Notes under the pieces: model-generated
The model's input: only the letters and a program-made list of their open reading frames with translations
The model's database searches: none
What the model was told of the DNA's origin: nothing
In this document: one piece after another, positions 6,634-14,344 of the stretch
How the letters are laid out: each line of letters begins with the position of its first letter
Numbering within the stretch: the stretch's first letter is position 1
Assembly: GCA_031373255.1 (NCBI GenBank)
Contig: JANMMJ010000297.1
Location: 1 to 48,868, forward strand
Source: JANMMJ01 sp031373255
Lineage (GTDB): Bacteria > Pseudomonadota > Alphaproteobacteria > Rhizobiales > Aestuariivirgaceae
Length of the DNA: 48,868 nucleotides
Reading direction: 5' to 3'
Program-made: the position numbers and the translations under genes

Positions 6634-8370
6634 ATGCAACTTTCGGAACGGATCGAGAGGCTCATTCCTGATCTCGGCACCATCATCGCCAGGTTTCCCG
6701 TTCCAGTGGGATTTTCAATCCTGCTCAGCCTCTACATCAATGCCCAAATCCTGAACGGCCACACCGGCTTCGACGATGACATGGTTTGGGGCGGTTCAGC
6801 GGGGTTCCTCGCTTCGGGGGCAGCGCACCTCTTCGCTGAAGCGCGCGGCATGGCGCGAACCCGTTCTGCCGTGATTGCACTTGCCTGCGGACTGCTGGCC
6901 ACGGCCTTCGCGCTGATCACCGGCGTTTTCCAGACTTCGCTGCTCATGCTGTTCTGCGGACTGGTGCTGATGCTGATGGTGGCAGCCTACCTGCGGCCCC
7001 ATATCGCGCAGGGCGCCTTGTGGCTGTTCAATCTCAGGCTCGGGCTTGCAGCGCTTCTGGCAACAATCGTAGGCGTGCTGTTCGCCGCCGGGTTGTCTGC
7101 CATCGTCGAAGCGCTGAAATTTCTCTTCGATGTGCCTTTGCCGAACAATCTGCACGAACATATTTGGTCGATTGCCGCATTCCTGATCGGGCCGCTCTAC
7201 GGCCTGTCGCTTGTGCCACGCGATACCAACGAAGAAGTGAATCTAGCGGCACAGAAAAACACGCTGCTGGAGAAAGGCGTCTCGGTTCTGGTCAACTACG
7301 TGCTGGTGCCGGTGATCGTGATCTATGCGCTGATCCTGCACGCCTATGCGATCAAGATTGCCCTGCAATGGGAACTGCCCAAGGGCCAGATCGGCACGAT
7401 GGTGACGATCTTCGCACTGGGCGGCACCGGAGCCTGGCTGGTGGCCTGGCCATGGCGCGACAGCGGAACGCGATTGCTGCGGCTGTTCATGACCGGATGG
7501 TTCTGGCTGACAATCACTCCTGCGGCGTTGCTGGTGATCGCCATTTCGCGCCGGGTGAGTGATTACGGCATCACACCTGACCGCTATGGCCTCATCCTGG
7601 TGGCGGTGTGGCTGGCGCTGCTGAGCCTTTACCTTGCCGTCCAGCGAAACCGGGCCGACATGCGCGCCGTGTTGGGCGGGCTGGCAGTGCTGCTGCTGGC
7701 CGGTTCTCTTGGTCCCTGGGGTGCCAACGGCTCAACCATTACAAGCCAGCTCGGGCGACTGACGGCATTTGCGCAAAGCCACGGGTTGTTGAGCGATGGA
7801 AAACTTGTCCTGCCTCCGGCGCGGCTGGCCGCGGAGGCACAGAGCGATGGATATTCGATGATCGATGCCTTGCGTGAGGCAGGCGGACTTGACCGGCTGC
7901 GTCCTTGGTTTGCCGGCCGTGACAAGGATCCCTTCAAGAGTGACCAGACGGGATGGGGCCTTGCCAGCGCCATAAGCGAACAGCTTGGTTTTGCCGCCTA
8001 TGCGCCGCCGCCCAACTTCGTCAATTTCTCGGCCACCATTGCGGCCTCGCACACACTTCCAGCGGCAAGCCGCATCATCGGGCCCGTCCAAATTTCGACC
8101 GGGGCTCCGGTTCAAACGACATCGGGGCTTGTCGCGGAAATCAAGAATGACGCCCTGAACATTTCCGCCAATGGAAAGTCCTGGGTTCTCCCTGTGGAGA
8201 AGCTTCTTGCACAGGCCCGCGAAGGAAGCGTGGTGCCGGGCCAGCCGCAACCGCCAGTGCTGATCGACGGAGGCTCCGGCCTGAGCCTGCTTGTCGACAA
8301 CCTGAGCGGACAGACCGGCGACACTGTGCAGCTGCACTACGCGCGTGTGTGGATCATTCTGCGGCCATAG
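6634..8370 (+). CDS. DUF4153 domain integral membrane protein
   Basis: A 578-residue protein with about ten or more hydrophobic segments in the first 370 residues, then a soluble C-terminal domain of about 200 residues that is probably extracytoplasmic. The membrane part, with its paired charged loop VPRDTNEEVNLA and aromatic-rich WLVAWPWRDSG region, fits the DUF4153 family. I start at ATG 6634, which has a GGAAGAGGG ribosome site; an ATG at 6613 would add seven residues and lies within the inverted repeat. Function unknown. Its last 17 bases overlap the 3' end of trmFO on the opposite strand. Confidence 0.85.
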   Translation: MQLSERIERLIPDLGTIIARFPVPVGFSILLSLYINAQILNGHTGFDDDMVWGGSAGFLASGAAHLFAEARGMARTRSAVIALACGLLATAFALITGVFQTSLLMLFCGLVLMLMVAAYLRPHIAQGALWLFNLRLGLAALLATIVGVLFAAGLSAIVEALKFLFDVPLPNNLHEHIWSIAAFLIGPLYGLSLVPRDTNEEVNLAAQKNTLLEKGVSVLVNYVLVPVIVIYALILHAYAIKIALQWELPKGQIGTMVTIFALGGTGAWLVAWPWRDSGTRLLRLFMTGWFWLTITPAALLVIAISRRVSDYGITPDRYGLILVAVWLALLSLYLAVQRNRADMRAVLGGLAVLLLAGSLGPWGANGSTITSQLGRLTAFAQSHGLLSDGKLVLPPARLAAEAQSDGYSMIDALREAGGLDRLRPWFAGRDKDPFKSDQTGWGLASAISEQLGFAAYAPPPNFVNFSATIAASHTLPAASRIIGPVQISTGAPVQTTSGLVAEIKNDALNISANGKSWVLPVEKLLAQAREGSVVPGQPQPPVLIDGGSGLSLLVDNLSGQTGDTVQLHYARVWIILRP

Positions 8371-9760
8371 CGCTGGCACTGCCGAGCCAAAGATCGAAAT
8401 CAGCGAGGCCGCGTGCGGTGTAGGCGCGCTTTCTCGCAATGGCCCGGTCAGAATGTTTCAGCCGCTTGCCATCTCCACGGGCTGGCGCCTTAACCGGCGG
8501 AAACAGGCCGAAGTTGACATTCATGGGCTGGAAGGAAGAGCCGCGCGCATCGGTGGTTTCGATATGGCCGCCGGTGATGTGATTGATCAGGGCGCCATGG
8601 GCGGTGGTCGGCGGCGGCAAGGTGAAGACCTGGCCCAGACGCTCGGCGGCAGCCATGCGGCCGCACATCAGGCCCATGGCGGCACTTTCCACATAACCTT
8701 CGACGCCAGTGATCTGGCCGGCAAAACGCAGGCGCGGGTCGGCCTTGAGGCGCAGCGAACCGTCCAGCACGCGGGGACTGTTGAGGAATGTGTTGCGATG
8801 CAATCCGCCAAGGCGGGCAAACTCGGCATTCTCAAGACCCGGAATGGCGCGGAACACCCTGACCTGATCGGCGTATTTCAGCTTGGTCTGGAAACCGACC
8901 ATATTGTAGAGCGTGGCCAGCTTGTTGTCCTGGCGCAGTTGCACCACAGCATAGGGCTTTTCCAGCGGACTATGGTCATTGGTGAGGCCGCGGGGCTTCA
9001 TGGGACCGTGGCGGAGCGTTTCGGGTCCGCGTTCGGCCATCACTTCAATGGGGAGACAGCCATCGAAGTAGGGCGTCGATTTTTCCCATTCCTTGAAATC
9101 GGTCTTCTCGCCTTCAATCAGCGCACGGATGAAAGCCTCGTACTGCTCGCGATTCATCGGGCAGTTGATATAGTCCTTGCCGGTGCCGCCGGGCCCCTGC
9201 TTGTCATAGCGCGACTGAAACCATGACACGTCCATGTCGATCGACTCGCGATGAACGATGGGTGCAATGGCGTCGAAGAAGGCGAGATCGCCCTCCCCTG
9301 TCAGGCCGCGCACGGCTGCAGCTAGGGCAGGGGAGGTCAGGGGGCCCGTGGCGACGATGACGCTGTCCCATTCCAGTGGCGGCAATCCTGCAACTTCGCC
9401 GCGTTCGACAGTGACAAGCGGGTGGGCGGACAGGATGGCGGTGATCTCGTGCGAGAAACCATCGCGGTCAACCGCGAGGGCGCCGCCGGCCGGAACCTGA
9501 TGACGGGCGGCAACGGCCATGATCAGCGAATTGGCGCGGCGCATTTCCTCATGCAGCAAGCCCACGGCATTCTGCTGGGCATCGTCGGAGCGAAACGAGT
9601 TGGAGCAAACGAGTTCGGCAAAGCCATCGGTCTTGTGCGCATCGGTCGGTACCGATGGCCGCATCTCGTGAAGGATCACCGGAACGCCGGCCGAAACTGC
9701 CTGCCAGGCCGCTTCGGCACCTGCCATGCCGGCTCCGACGATATGAATAGGTTTGTTCAT
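8354..9760 (-). CDS. trmFO: Methylenetetrahydrofolate-dependent tRNA m5U54 methyltransferase TrmFO
   Basis: A 468-residue FAD enzyme that makes 5-methyluridine at position 54 of the tRNA T-loop using methylenetetrahydrofolate and a reduced flavin. It opens with the dinucleotide-binding motif VGAGMAGAEAAW and carries HEMRP, the cysteine segment ELVCSNSFRSDD, and the second cysteine segment YINCPMNREQYE, matching the two cysteines discussed for TrmFO catalysis. The C-terminus (ARKRAYTARGLADFDLWL) is typical. I start at ATG 9760 because the fold begins there; the upstream extension is not protein-like. It is divergent from the GFA gene (54 bases between starts) and overlaps the DUF4153 gene tail to tail. 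Confidence 0.96.
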   Translation of the reverse strand: MNKPIHIVGAGMAGAEAAWQAVSAGVPVILHEMRPSVPTDAHKTDGFAELVCSNSFRSDDAQQNAVGLLHEEMRRANSLIMAVAARHQVPAGGALAVDRDGFSHEITAILSAHPLVTVERGEVAGLPPLEWDSVIVATGPLTSPALAAAVRGLTGEGDLAFFDAIAPIVHRESIDMDVSWFQSRYDKQGPGGTGKDYINCPMNREQYEAFIRALIEGEKTDFKEWEKSTPYFDGCLPIEVMAERGPETLRHGPMKPRGLTNDHSPLEKPYAVVQLRQDNKLATLYNMVGFQTKLKYADQVRVFRAIPGLENAEFARLGGLHRNTFLNSPRVLDGSLRLKADPRLRFAGQITGVEGYVESAAMGLMCGRMAAAERLGQVFTLPPPTTAHGALINHITGGHIETTDARGSSFQPMNVNFGLFPPVKAPARGDGKRLKHSDRAIARKRAYTARGLADFDLWLGSASAMAAE

Positions 9761-9814
9761 GGCGGCGCAATAGCACAGCTTCCGGCGGCTGGCCAAATCG
9801 TGTAGGATTCCCAT

Positions 9815-10216
9815 ATGAAAATCGACGGACGCTGTCACTGCGGATACCTGACCTACGAGGCGGAAATCGATCCTGCCGAGACCGGGCTTTGCCATTGCAG
9901 CGATTGCCAGACGCTGACGGGATCGGCATTCAGCGTGGTGGTTCCCGCCCTGCCCAACACGTTTCGACTGCTGTCGGGCGAGCCATCGCTTTATTTCAAG
10001 ATTGCCGAAAGCGGCAACAGGCGGCGGCAAGCATTCTGCCCGCGCTGCGGCACCCGGCTATATTCAGCACCTGCCGAAGCAAAGGGTTATTTCGGATTGC
10101 GTGTCGGCACGATAACGCAGCGCGAACAGCTCACGCCTACGGCGCAATTCTGGCGGCGGTCAGCACGCGACTGGGTCGACCATATCGGCGAACTGACGGT
10201 GTTCGACAAGGAATAG
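9815..10216 (+). CDS. GFA family zinc-binding protein
   Basis: A 133-residue protein of the GFA (glutathione-dependent formaldehyde-activating enzyme-like) family. The zinc-binding cysteines are clear: CHCG near residue 8, CHCSDCQTLTGS near 26, and CPRCGTRLYS near 73. The founding member was linked to S-hydroxymethylglutathione formation, but most paralogues have no proven activity, and no formaldehyde genes are adjacent here, so I assign only the family. The gene stands alone between trmFO (divergent) and a 213-base gap before the DUF1344 gene. Confidence 0.88.
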   Translation: MKIDGRCHCGYLTYEAEIDPAETGLCHCSDCQTLTGSAFSVVVPALPNTFRLLSGEPSLYFKIAESGNRRRQAFCPRCGTRLYSAPAEAKGYFGLRVGTITQREQLTPTAQFWRRSARDWVDHIGELTVFDKE

Positions 10217-10366
10217 GCGATCACGATACGGGATGCCGGCGTAGCGTGACACCGAATTAATCTACCTTGCAGCTTGTTAACTGGCCCCTTCGGCCATACC
10301 GATTTAGATTCTGATTCAGAGGCCGGGATACGCCGGTGGGGACACAGCGCCTCACGACTCGACGGG

Positions 10367-10418
10367 ACCTGTCGGCCTCTCCACAGGTGCAGCACAACGT
10401 GCGGCCCTGTTTCTCAGG
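10367..10418 (+). promoter_or_regulatory. Leader with alternative hairpins before the DUF1344 gene
   Basis: Within the 213-base gap 10217-10429 there are four short complementary blocks: ACCTGT (10367-10372), ACAGGT (10383-10388), CCTGT (10406-10410) and CAGG (10415-10418). Block 1 pairs with 2, 2 with 3, and 3 (or 1) with 4. Block 4 is part of the CAGGAG ribosome site, so a 3-4 hairpin would mask it. Further upstream lie a TGGCC/GGCCA hairpin (10282-10296) and a TCTGATTCAGA palindrome (10310-10320). I recognise no known riboswitch class. Confidence 0.3.
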
Positions 10419-10429
10419 AGCTACCTCTC

Positions 10430-10687
10430 ATGCGCAAGATCATTGTTCCGGCTGCGGTTGCAGCCCTCCTCGTCACGTCTTCACTGGCGTTCGCGAGCAC
10501 CAACTCGGTTGGCACGATCAAGGCCTTCGATTCCAAGGCGATGACCGTGACATTGCAGGATGGCACCATGTTCTACCTGAACAAGTCGGCAAAGTATCCC
10601 GACCTGAAGTCGGGACAGAAGGTCTCGATTTCGTGGACGATGGTGAACAAGCAGCATGATGCGGACAAGATCAAAGTGCTGAACTGA
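10430..10687 (+). CDS. DUF1344 small exported protein
   Basis: An 85-residue protein with an N-terminal signal peptide (MRKIIVPAAVAALLVTSSLA, cleavage probably after AFA) and a mature part of about 60 residues. The mature region alternates beta strands (VGTIKAFDSKAMTVTLQDGTMFYL) in the pattern of DUF1344, a small periplasmic family common in rhizobia that looks like a minimal OB or SH3-like barrel. Function unknown. ATG 10430 follows a CAGGAG ribosome site. The gene is monocistronic: it has its own leader and a strong terminator immediately downstream. Confidence 0.85.
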   Translation: MRKIIVPAAVAALLVTSSLAFASTNSVGTIKAFDSKAMTVTLQDGTMFYLNKSAKYPDLKSGQKVSISWTMVNKQHDADKIKVLN

Positions 10688-10694
10688 TCGCCAT

Positions 10695-10727
10695 GGAGCG
10701 GGAACCTCGCAGGCTCCCGCTCCTTTT
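10695..10727 (+). terminator. Rho-independent terminator of the DUF1344 gene
   Basis: GGAGCGGGA pairs perfectly with TCCCGCTCC, with an inner CCT/AGG pairing around CGC, followed by TTTT (10724-10727). It starts 8 bases after the stop codon. The T run ends inside the stop codon of the convergent ion-channel gene. Confidence 0.87.
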
Positions 10728-11170
10728 CAATTGTCGAGCTGACCGATGCGTCCGCTCCAGTAGCGCTGCATCGCCAGGAAAGTGAATGCGCCCGACCAGC
10801 TGATGAGCATCAGGCCATTCAGGGGCTCAATACTGGCGATCAGGCGCAAATCGCCCGAGACGATAATGTCGCCGTAGCCGACCGCAGTGAAGGTTTCGGC
10901 TGAAAAATAGAAATAATCCAGCAATCCTATGTGATGCGTGCTTTGCAGGTGGCCGACCGAAAGGTAGCGGTCAGCGAGCAGCAGCGCCACACCATAGAGA
11001 CCGATTTCAATGACGTGCAGGACCAGCGTCTGTAGGACGACGACGCTGAGTTTCATGCGCTGGCCCACCGAAATTCTCTCCGTCCATTCGCGGATCAGCC
11101 ACAGGCCCTCCATGTGAATGATGACGGTGACGAAAATCAAAGAGGTGATGGCGAACAGGACCGAGAGCAT
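10727..11170 (-). CDS. Small potassium-channel-like ion channel protein
   Basis: A 147-residue membrane protein with a potassium-channel selectivity filter, FTAVGYGDI, near residue 102, preceded by the pore helix YFYFSAETF. Hydrophobic segments lie near residues 1-18, 38-60 and 118-136, so the subunit looks like a minimal ion channel of the Ion_trans_2 type that would assemble as a tetramer. No regulatory RCK/TrkA_N domain is attached. ATG 11170 has AGGAAG about 11 bases upstream; the frame continues back to 11278 with residues that do not look conserved. Ion selectivity is inferred from the filter. It is divergent from kbl. Confidence 0.82.
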   Translation of the reverse strand: MLSVLFAITSLIFVTVIIHMEGLWLIREWTERISVGQRMKLSVVVLQTLVLHVIEIGLYGVALLLADRYLSVGHLQSTHHIGLLDYFYFSAETFTAVGYGDIIVSGDLRLIASIEPLNGLMLISWSGAFTFLAMQRYWSGRIGQLDN

Positions 11171-11382
11171 AATGCGGTGAGCTTCCTGGGTTGGGGAGGA
11201 GAACTGGAGTCGCGATAACCATGCCGCCTCGCGAATCGGGCTATTGGGTACTGCTACAAGGTGCTGCACATACAGCAATCACCAAAAGCATGGCAATTTC
11301 GCGCCCGAAGCCACATGGTCAGGAGGATTGACGCTTCCGTGGCTGGGCGGAGCGAGTTAGCTTGGGGCGAGGAGCAACCCAC

Positions 11383-12567
11383 ATGAATGAATTTGCCGTT
11401 GAACTGAACGCCGAGCTCGCGGGGATACGCGCCCAATCGCTGTGGAAGACGGAGCGGCCGATCCTTTCGCCGCAGGGATCGCATATCAAGGTCAGCGGCC
11501 GGCGCGAGGTGCTGAACTTCTGCGCCAACAATTACCTTGGCCTGGCTGATCACCCGGCTCTGATTGCGGCGGCGAAAGAAGCGCTGGACAGCCATGGCCT
11601 AGGCATGGCCTCGGTGCGCTTCATCTGCGGCACGTCGGACCTGCACGCGGAACTCGAGGCGCGGATTTCATCCTATCTCGGCATGGCGGATACGATCCTC
11701 TATGCCGCGTGCTTCGATGCCAATGGCGGGGTGTTCGAGCCCCTGTTCGGCGAGAAGGACGCAATCATTTCGGATGCGCTCAACCACGCCTCGATCATCG
11801 ACGGCATCCGGCTCTCAAAGGCCAGGCGCCATCGCTTTGCCAATGGCGACATGGAAGATCTGGAGAAGCAGTTGAAGGCAGCGCGGGGCGAGGGGGCGCG
11901 GCGCGTGATCATTGTCACCGACGGGGTGTTTTCGATGGACGGCTATTTCGCCCGGCTCGGCGATATCAGCAAGCTGGCCGATGCGTATGACGCGCTGATC
12001 CTGGTGGATGACTGCCATGCGACCGGATTCATCGGACCGCAAGGGAGGGGCACGCCAGCACGGGCTGGCGTCAAGGTCGATATCTTAACCGGCACACTGG
12101 GCAAGGCACTCGGCGGATCGGCTGGCGGGTATATTGCGGCGGCCAAGCCGATCGTGGACCTGATGCGGCAGAGATCGCGGCCCTACCTTTTTTCCAACGC
12201 GCTGCCGCCGCCAATCGTGGCCGCGGCGCTCAAGGCCGTCGACCTTGCCGAGCAGGGCGATCAACTGCGCGAACGCCTGTTCAGCAATGCCAGGATGTTC
12301 CGGCAGGGCATGGGTAAGGCCGGTTTTACATTGCTGCCTGGCGAACATCCTATCATTCCAGTGATGCTGGGCGAAGCCAAGCTGGCGCAGGAAATGGCGG
12401 CGGCCCTTTATGCCAAGGGCATTTATGTGACGGGGTTCTTCTTTCCGGTGGTGCCGCAGGGCAAGGCGCGCATCCGCACGCAGATGTCGGCAGCGCATTC
12501 GACGGCCGATGTCGACGCGGCGATTTCAGCGTTTACTTCGGTTGGCCGGGACATGGGAGTGATCTGA
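11383..12567 (+). CDS. kbl: Glycine C-acetyltransferase (2-amino-3-ketobutyrate CoA ligase)
   Basis: A 394-residue PLP enzyme of the alpha-oxoamine synthase family. It cleaves 2-amino-3-ketobutyrate with CoA to glycine and acetyl-CoA, completing threonine breakdown started by Tdh. Visible features are FCANNYLGLADHP near the N-terminus, the substrate loop SVRFICGTSDLHAELE, the cofactor aspartate in LVDDCHATGF, and the PLP lysine in GTLGKALGGSAGG. ATG 11383 is preceded by GGCGAGGAG; a GTG seven codons upstream is less likely. tdh starts 2 bases after its stop, a classic two-gene operon. Confidence 0.96.
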   Translation: MNEFAVELNAELAGIRAQSLWKTERPILSPQGSHIKVSGRREVLNFCANNYLGLADHPALIAAAKEALDSHGLGMASVRFICGTSDLHAELEARISSYLGMADTILYAACFDANGGVFEPLFGEKDAIISDALNHASIIDGIRLSKARRHRFANGDMEDLEKQLKAARGEGARRVIIVTDGVFSMDGYFARLGDISKLADAYDALILVDDCHATGFIGPQGRGTPARAGVKVDILTGTLGKALGGSAGGYIAAAKPIVDLMRQRSRPYLFSNALPPPIVAAALKAVDLAEQGDQLRERLFSNARMFRQGMGKAGFTLLPGEHPIIPVMLGEAKLAQEMAAALYAKGIYVTGFFFPVVPQGKARIRTQMSAAHSTADVDAAISAFTSVGRDMGVI

Positions 12568-12569
12568 CA

Positions 12570-13595
12570 ATGCGGGCACTGGTAAAGGCTGAGCCGAAAG
12601 AGGGCCTCGTCATGCGGGACGAGCCGGTCCCTATGATCGGGCCGGACGATATCCTGATCAAGGTGGCGAAGACCGGGGTTTGCGGGACGGACCTCCATAT
12701 CTGGAAATGGGACCAATGGGCACAGAAGACCATTCCGGTGCCGATGGTGGTGGGGCACGAATTCGCCGGTGTCGTCACCGAGACCGGCTCGCATGTGCGC
12801 ACCGTGAAGATCGGCGACCGGGTTTCGGGCGAGGGGCACCTGATCGGCATGAAGAGCCGGATGGCTAGGGCGGGGCACTTCCACCTCGATCCCGAGACCA
12901 AGGGTATCGGCGTCAACCTGCCGGGCGCCTTTGCCGAATATCTCAAGATACCGGCGTTCAACGCCATCCACCTGCCGCCCGAGGTCGATGACGAGATCGG
13001 GGCCATACTCGATCCCTTGGGCAACGCGGTCCATACCGCACTGGCCTTCGATCTTGTCGGCGAGGACGTTCTGATCACCGGAGCGGGGCCAATCGGCATC
13101 ATGGCGGCGGCGGTGTGCCGGCATGTGGGGGCGCGGCATATCGTGGTGACCGATATCAACGATTACCGGCTTGAGCTTTGCAACCAGGTGACGGACGCGG
13201 TGACGGTTAACGTGTCCAAGGACGACCTCCGCTCGGTAATGGACCGGCTGCACATGCAGGAAGGTTTCGATATAGGGCTGGAAATGTCCGGGGCGCCGAA
13301 GGCGTTCGACCAGATGGTGGATCACATCATCATGGGCGGCAAGATCGCCATGCTGGGCATTCCGTCCGGCCCGACGACGGTAGACTGGAACCGGGTGATC
13401 TTCAAATCGCTGACCATCAGGGGCATCTATGGCCGCGAGATGTTCGAGACCTGGTACAAGATGATCGCCATGCTGCAATCGGGACTCGATGTCCGCAAGG
13501 TAATCACGCACCGGATGAAGGCGGCGGATTTCGCGCAAGGCTTCGCGCTGATGAAACAGGGAAATTGCGGCAAGGTGGTGCTGGACTGGAGTTAG
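12570..13595 (+). CDS. tdh: L-threonine 3-dehydrogenase lacking the structural zinc cysteines
   Basis: A 341-residue medium-chain dehydrogenase that oxidises threonine to 2-amino-3-ketobutyrate with NAD+, the substrate of Kbl encoded just upstream. The catalytic zinc residues C38, H63 and E64 are present (GVCGTD, VVGHEFAG), as are the NAD fold GAGPIGIMAAAV and the Tdh signature GIYGREMFETWYKM. The structural zinc lobe is not: where E. coli Tdh has C93, C96, C99 and C107, this protein has G93, S96, A99 and D107, with no gap. The stop overlaps the convergent DsbA-fold gene by 4 bases. Confidence 0.95.
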   Translation: MRALVKAEPKEGLVMRDEPVPMIGPDDILIKVAKTGVCGTDLHIWKWDQWAQKTIPVPMVVGHEFAGVVTETGSHVRTVKIGDRVSGEGHLIGMKSRMARAGHFHLDPETKGIGVNLPGAFAEYLKIPAFNAIHLPPEVDDEIGAILDPLGNAVHTALAFDLVGEDVLITGAGPIGIMAAAVCRHVGARHIVVTDINDYRLELCNQVTDAVTVNVSKDDLRSVMDRLHMQEGFDIGLEMSGAPKAFDQMVDHIIMGGKIAMLGIPSGPTTVDWNRVIFKSLTIRGIYGREMFETWYKMIAMLQSGLDVRKVITHRMKAADFAQGFALMKQGNCGKVVLDWS

Positions 13596-14242
13596 GCGCG
13601 GGGCGCGAGGCCATTCTGCTTCAGGCGCCAAAGGAAGACGTCGAAGCGGTCCTGGCCGAAGAAGGGTTCGCCGTCAAAGACCATAGTGGGTACGCCCCAG
13701 TGGCCGGCGGCGCGAAGGGCACGGTCATTGGCGGCAAGTTGCTCCTCGTAGGACTCGTAGGAAGCGGCCACGTCACGCTCCAGTTCGGCAAGGTCCAGTC
13801 CAGCGCGCGCCGCGGCTTCGGCCATATGGGCGCCCTCATTCCAACCAGTGATCCGGCCATCCCACAGCAATGTCGCAACTTCGGCGGCGAATTCCAAGCC
13901 CCTGCCACGCGCGACGGCAGCGATGCCGAGCCGGCCCAGATGCCGCGCCAGTGGCTGGCGCGGAGCGATTGCAAGGGTCACCGGATCCTGTCCGATAGGG
14001 TCCGGCATCGGGCGGCGGAAAGGCAGGCCGTGGAAGGCGGCGCACCGTGCTGAATCCTGCATGAAATACGGGCGGGCGAGCGGATCCATGCGGGCGAAAT
14101 AGGCCGGATTGCGGATGGCCGCAGGGTGGACGATGCGGAGATCGATGGTCACGTCAAAACGGGCGCGAAGATCGAGAATGCGCGGCAGGACGATGTAGCT
14201 GTAGGGGCTGCGGAATGACCAATAGAGATCGACTGTCAGCAA
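13592..14242 (-). CDS. DsbA-fold protein of the 2-hydroxychromene-2-carboxylate isomerase family
   Basis: A 216-residue protein with the thioredoxin-like HCCA-isomerase/kappa-GST architecture. It opens with a strand and the catalytic-type serine segment SFRSPYSYI, has an all-helical insertion, and ends with the cis-Pro strand GVPTMVFDGEPFFGQDRFD. Such enzymes use glutathione in aromatic-compound degradation, but no naphthalene-type pathway is nearby, so the substrate is unknown. I start at TTG 14242, which has GGAGG nine bases upstream and begins the first strand (LTVDLYWSF); the longer frame runs antisense through corA and is not credible. It is divergent from corA. Confidence 0.82.
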   Translation of the reverse strand: MLTVDLYWSFRSPYSYIVLPRILDLRARFDVTIDLRIVHPAAIRNPAYFARMDPLARPYFMQDSARCAAFHGLPFRRPMPDPIGQDPVTLAIAPRQPLARHLGRLGIAAVARGRGLEFAAEVATLLWDGRITGWNEGAHMAEAAARAGLDLAELERDVAASYESYEEQLAANDRALRAAGHWGVPTMVFDGEPFFGQDRFDVFLWRLKQNGLAPRA

Positions 14243-14307
14243 TTCGAGACGCCTCCAACTGCATTCATGGATAACACAGACAGGTACGACCTGCGATGGT
14301 TCTGCGC

Positions 14308-14337
14308 TTGCTAAATGTGGCATGAAGTCTGTATCTG
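14308..14337 (+). promoter_or_regulatory. Candidate promoter of the corA operon
   Basis: TTGCTA (14308-14313), an 18-base spacer and TATCTG (14332-14337). Initiation would fall at about 14344, next to the corA ATG at 14345, and no ribosome site is visible, so the message may be leaderless. Confidence 0.35.
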
Positions 14338-14344
14338 ACAGCCC

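Noticed and set aside
8345..9226. A 293-codon open frame antisense to trmFO
   Set aside because: It lies within the trmFO coding region and has no recognisable fold or ribosome site.
12423..13631. A 402-codon open frame antisense to tdh
   Set aside because: It mirrors the tdh codon pattern, is rich in His/Arg/Asp typical of GC-rich shadow frames, and resembles no protein.
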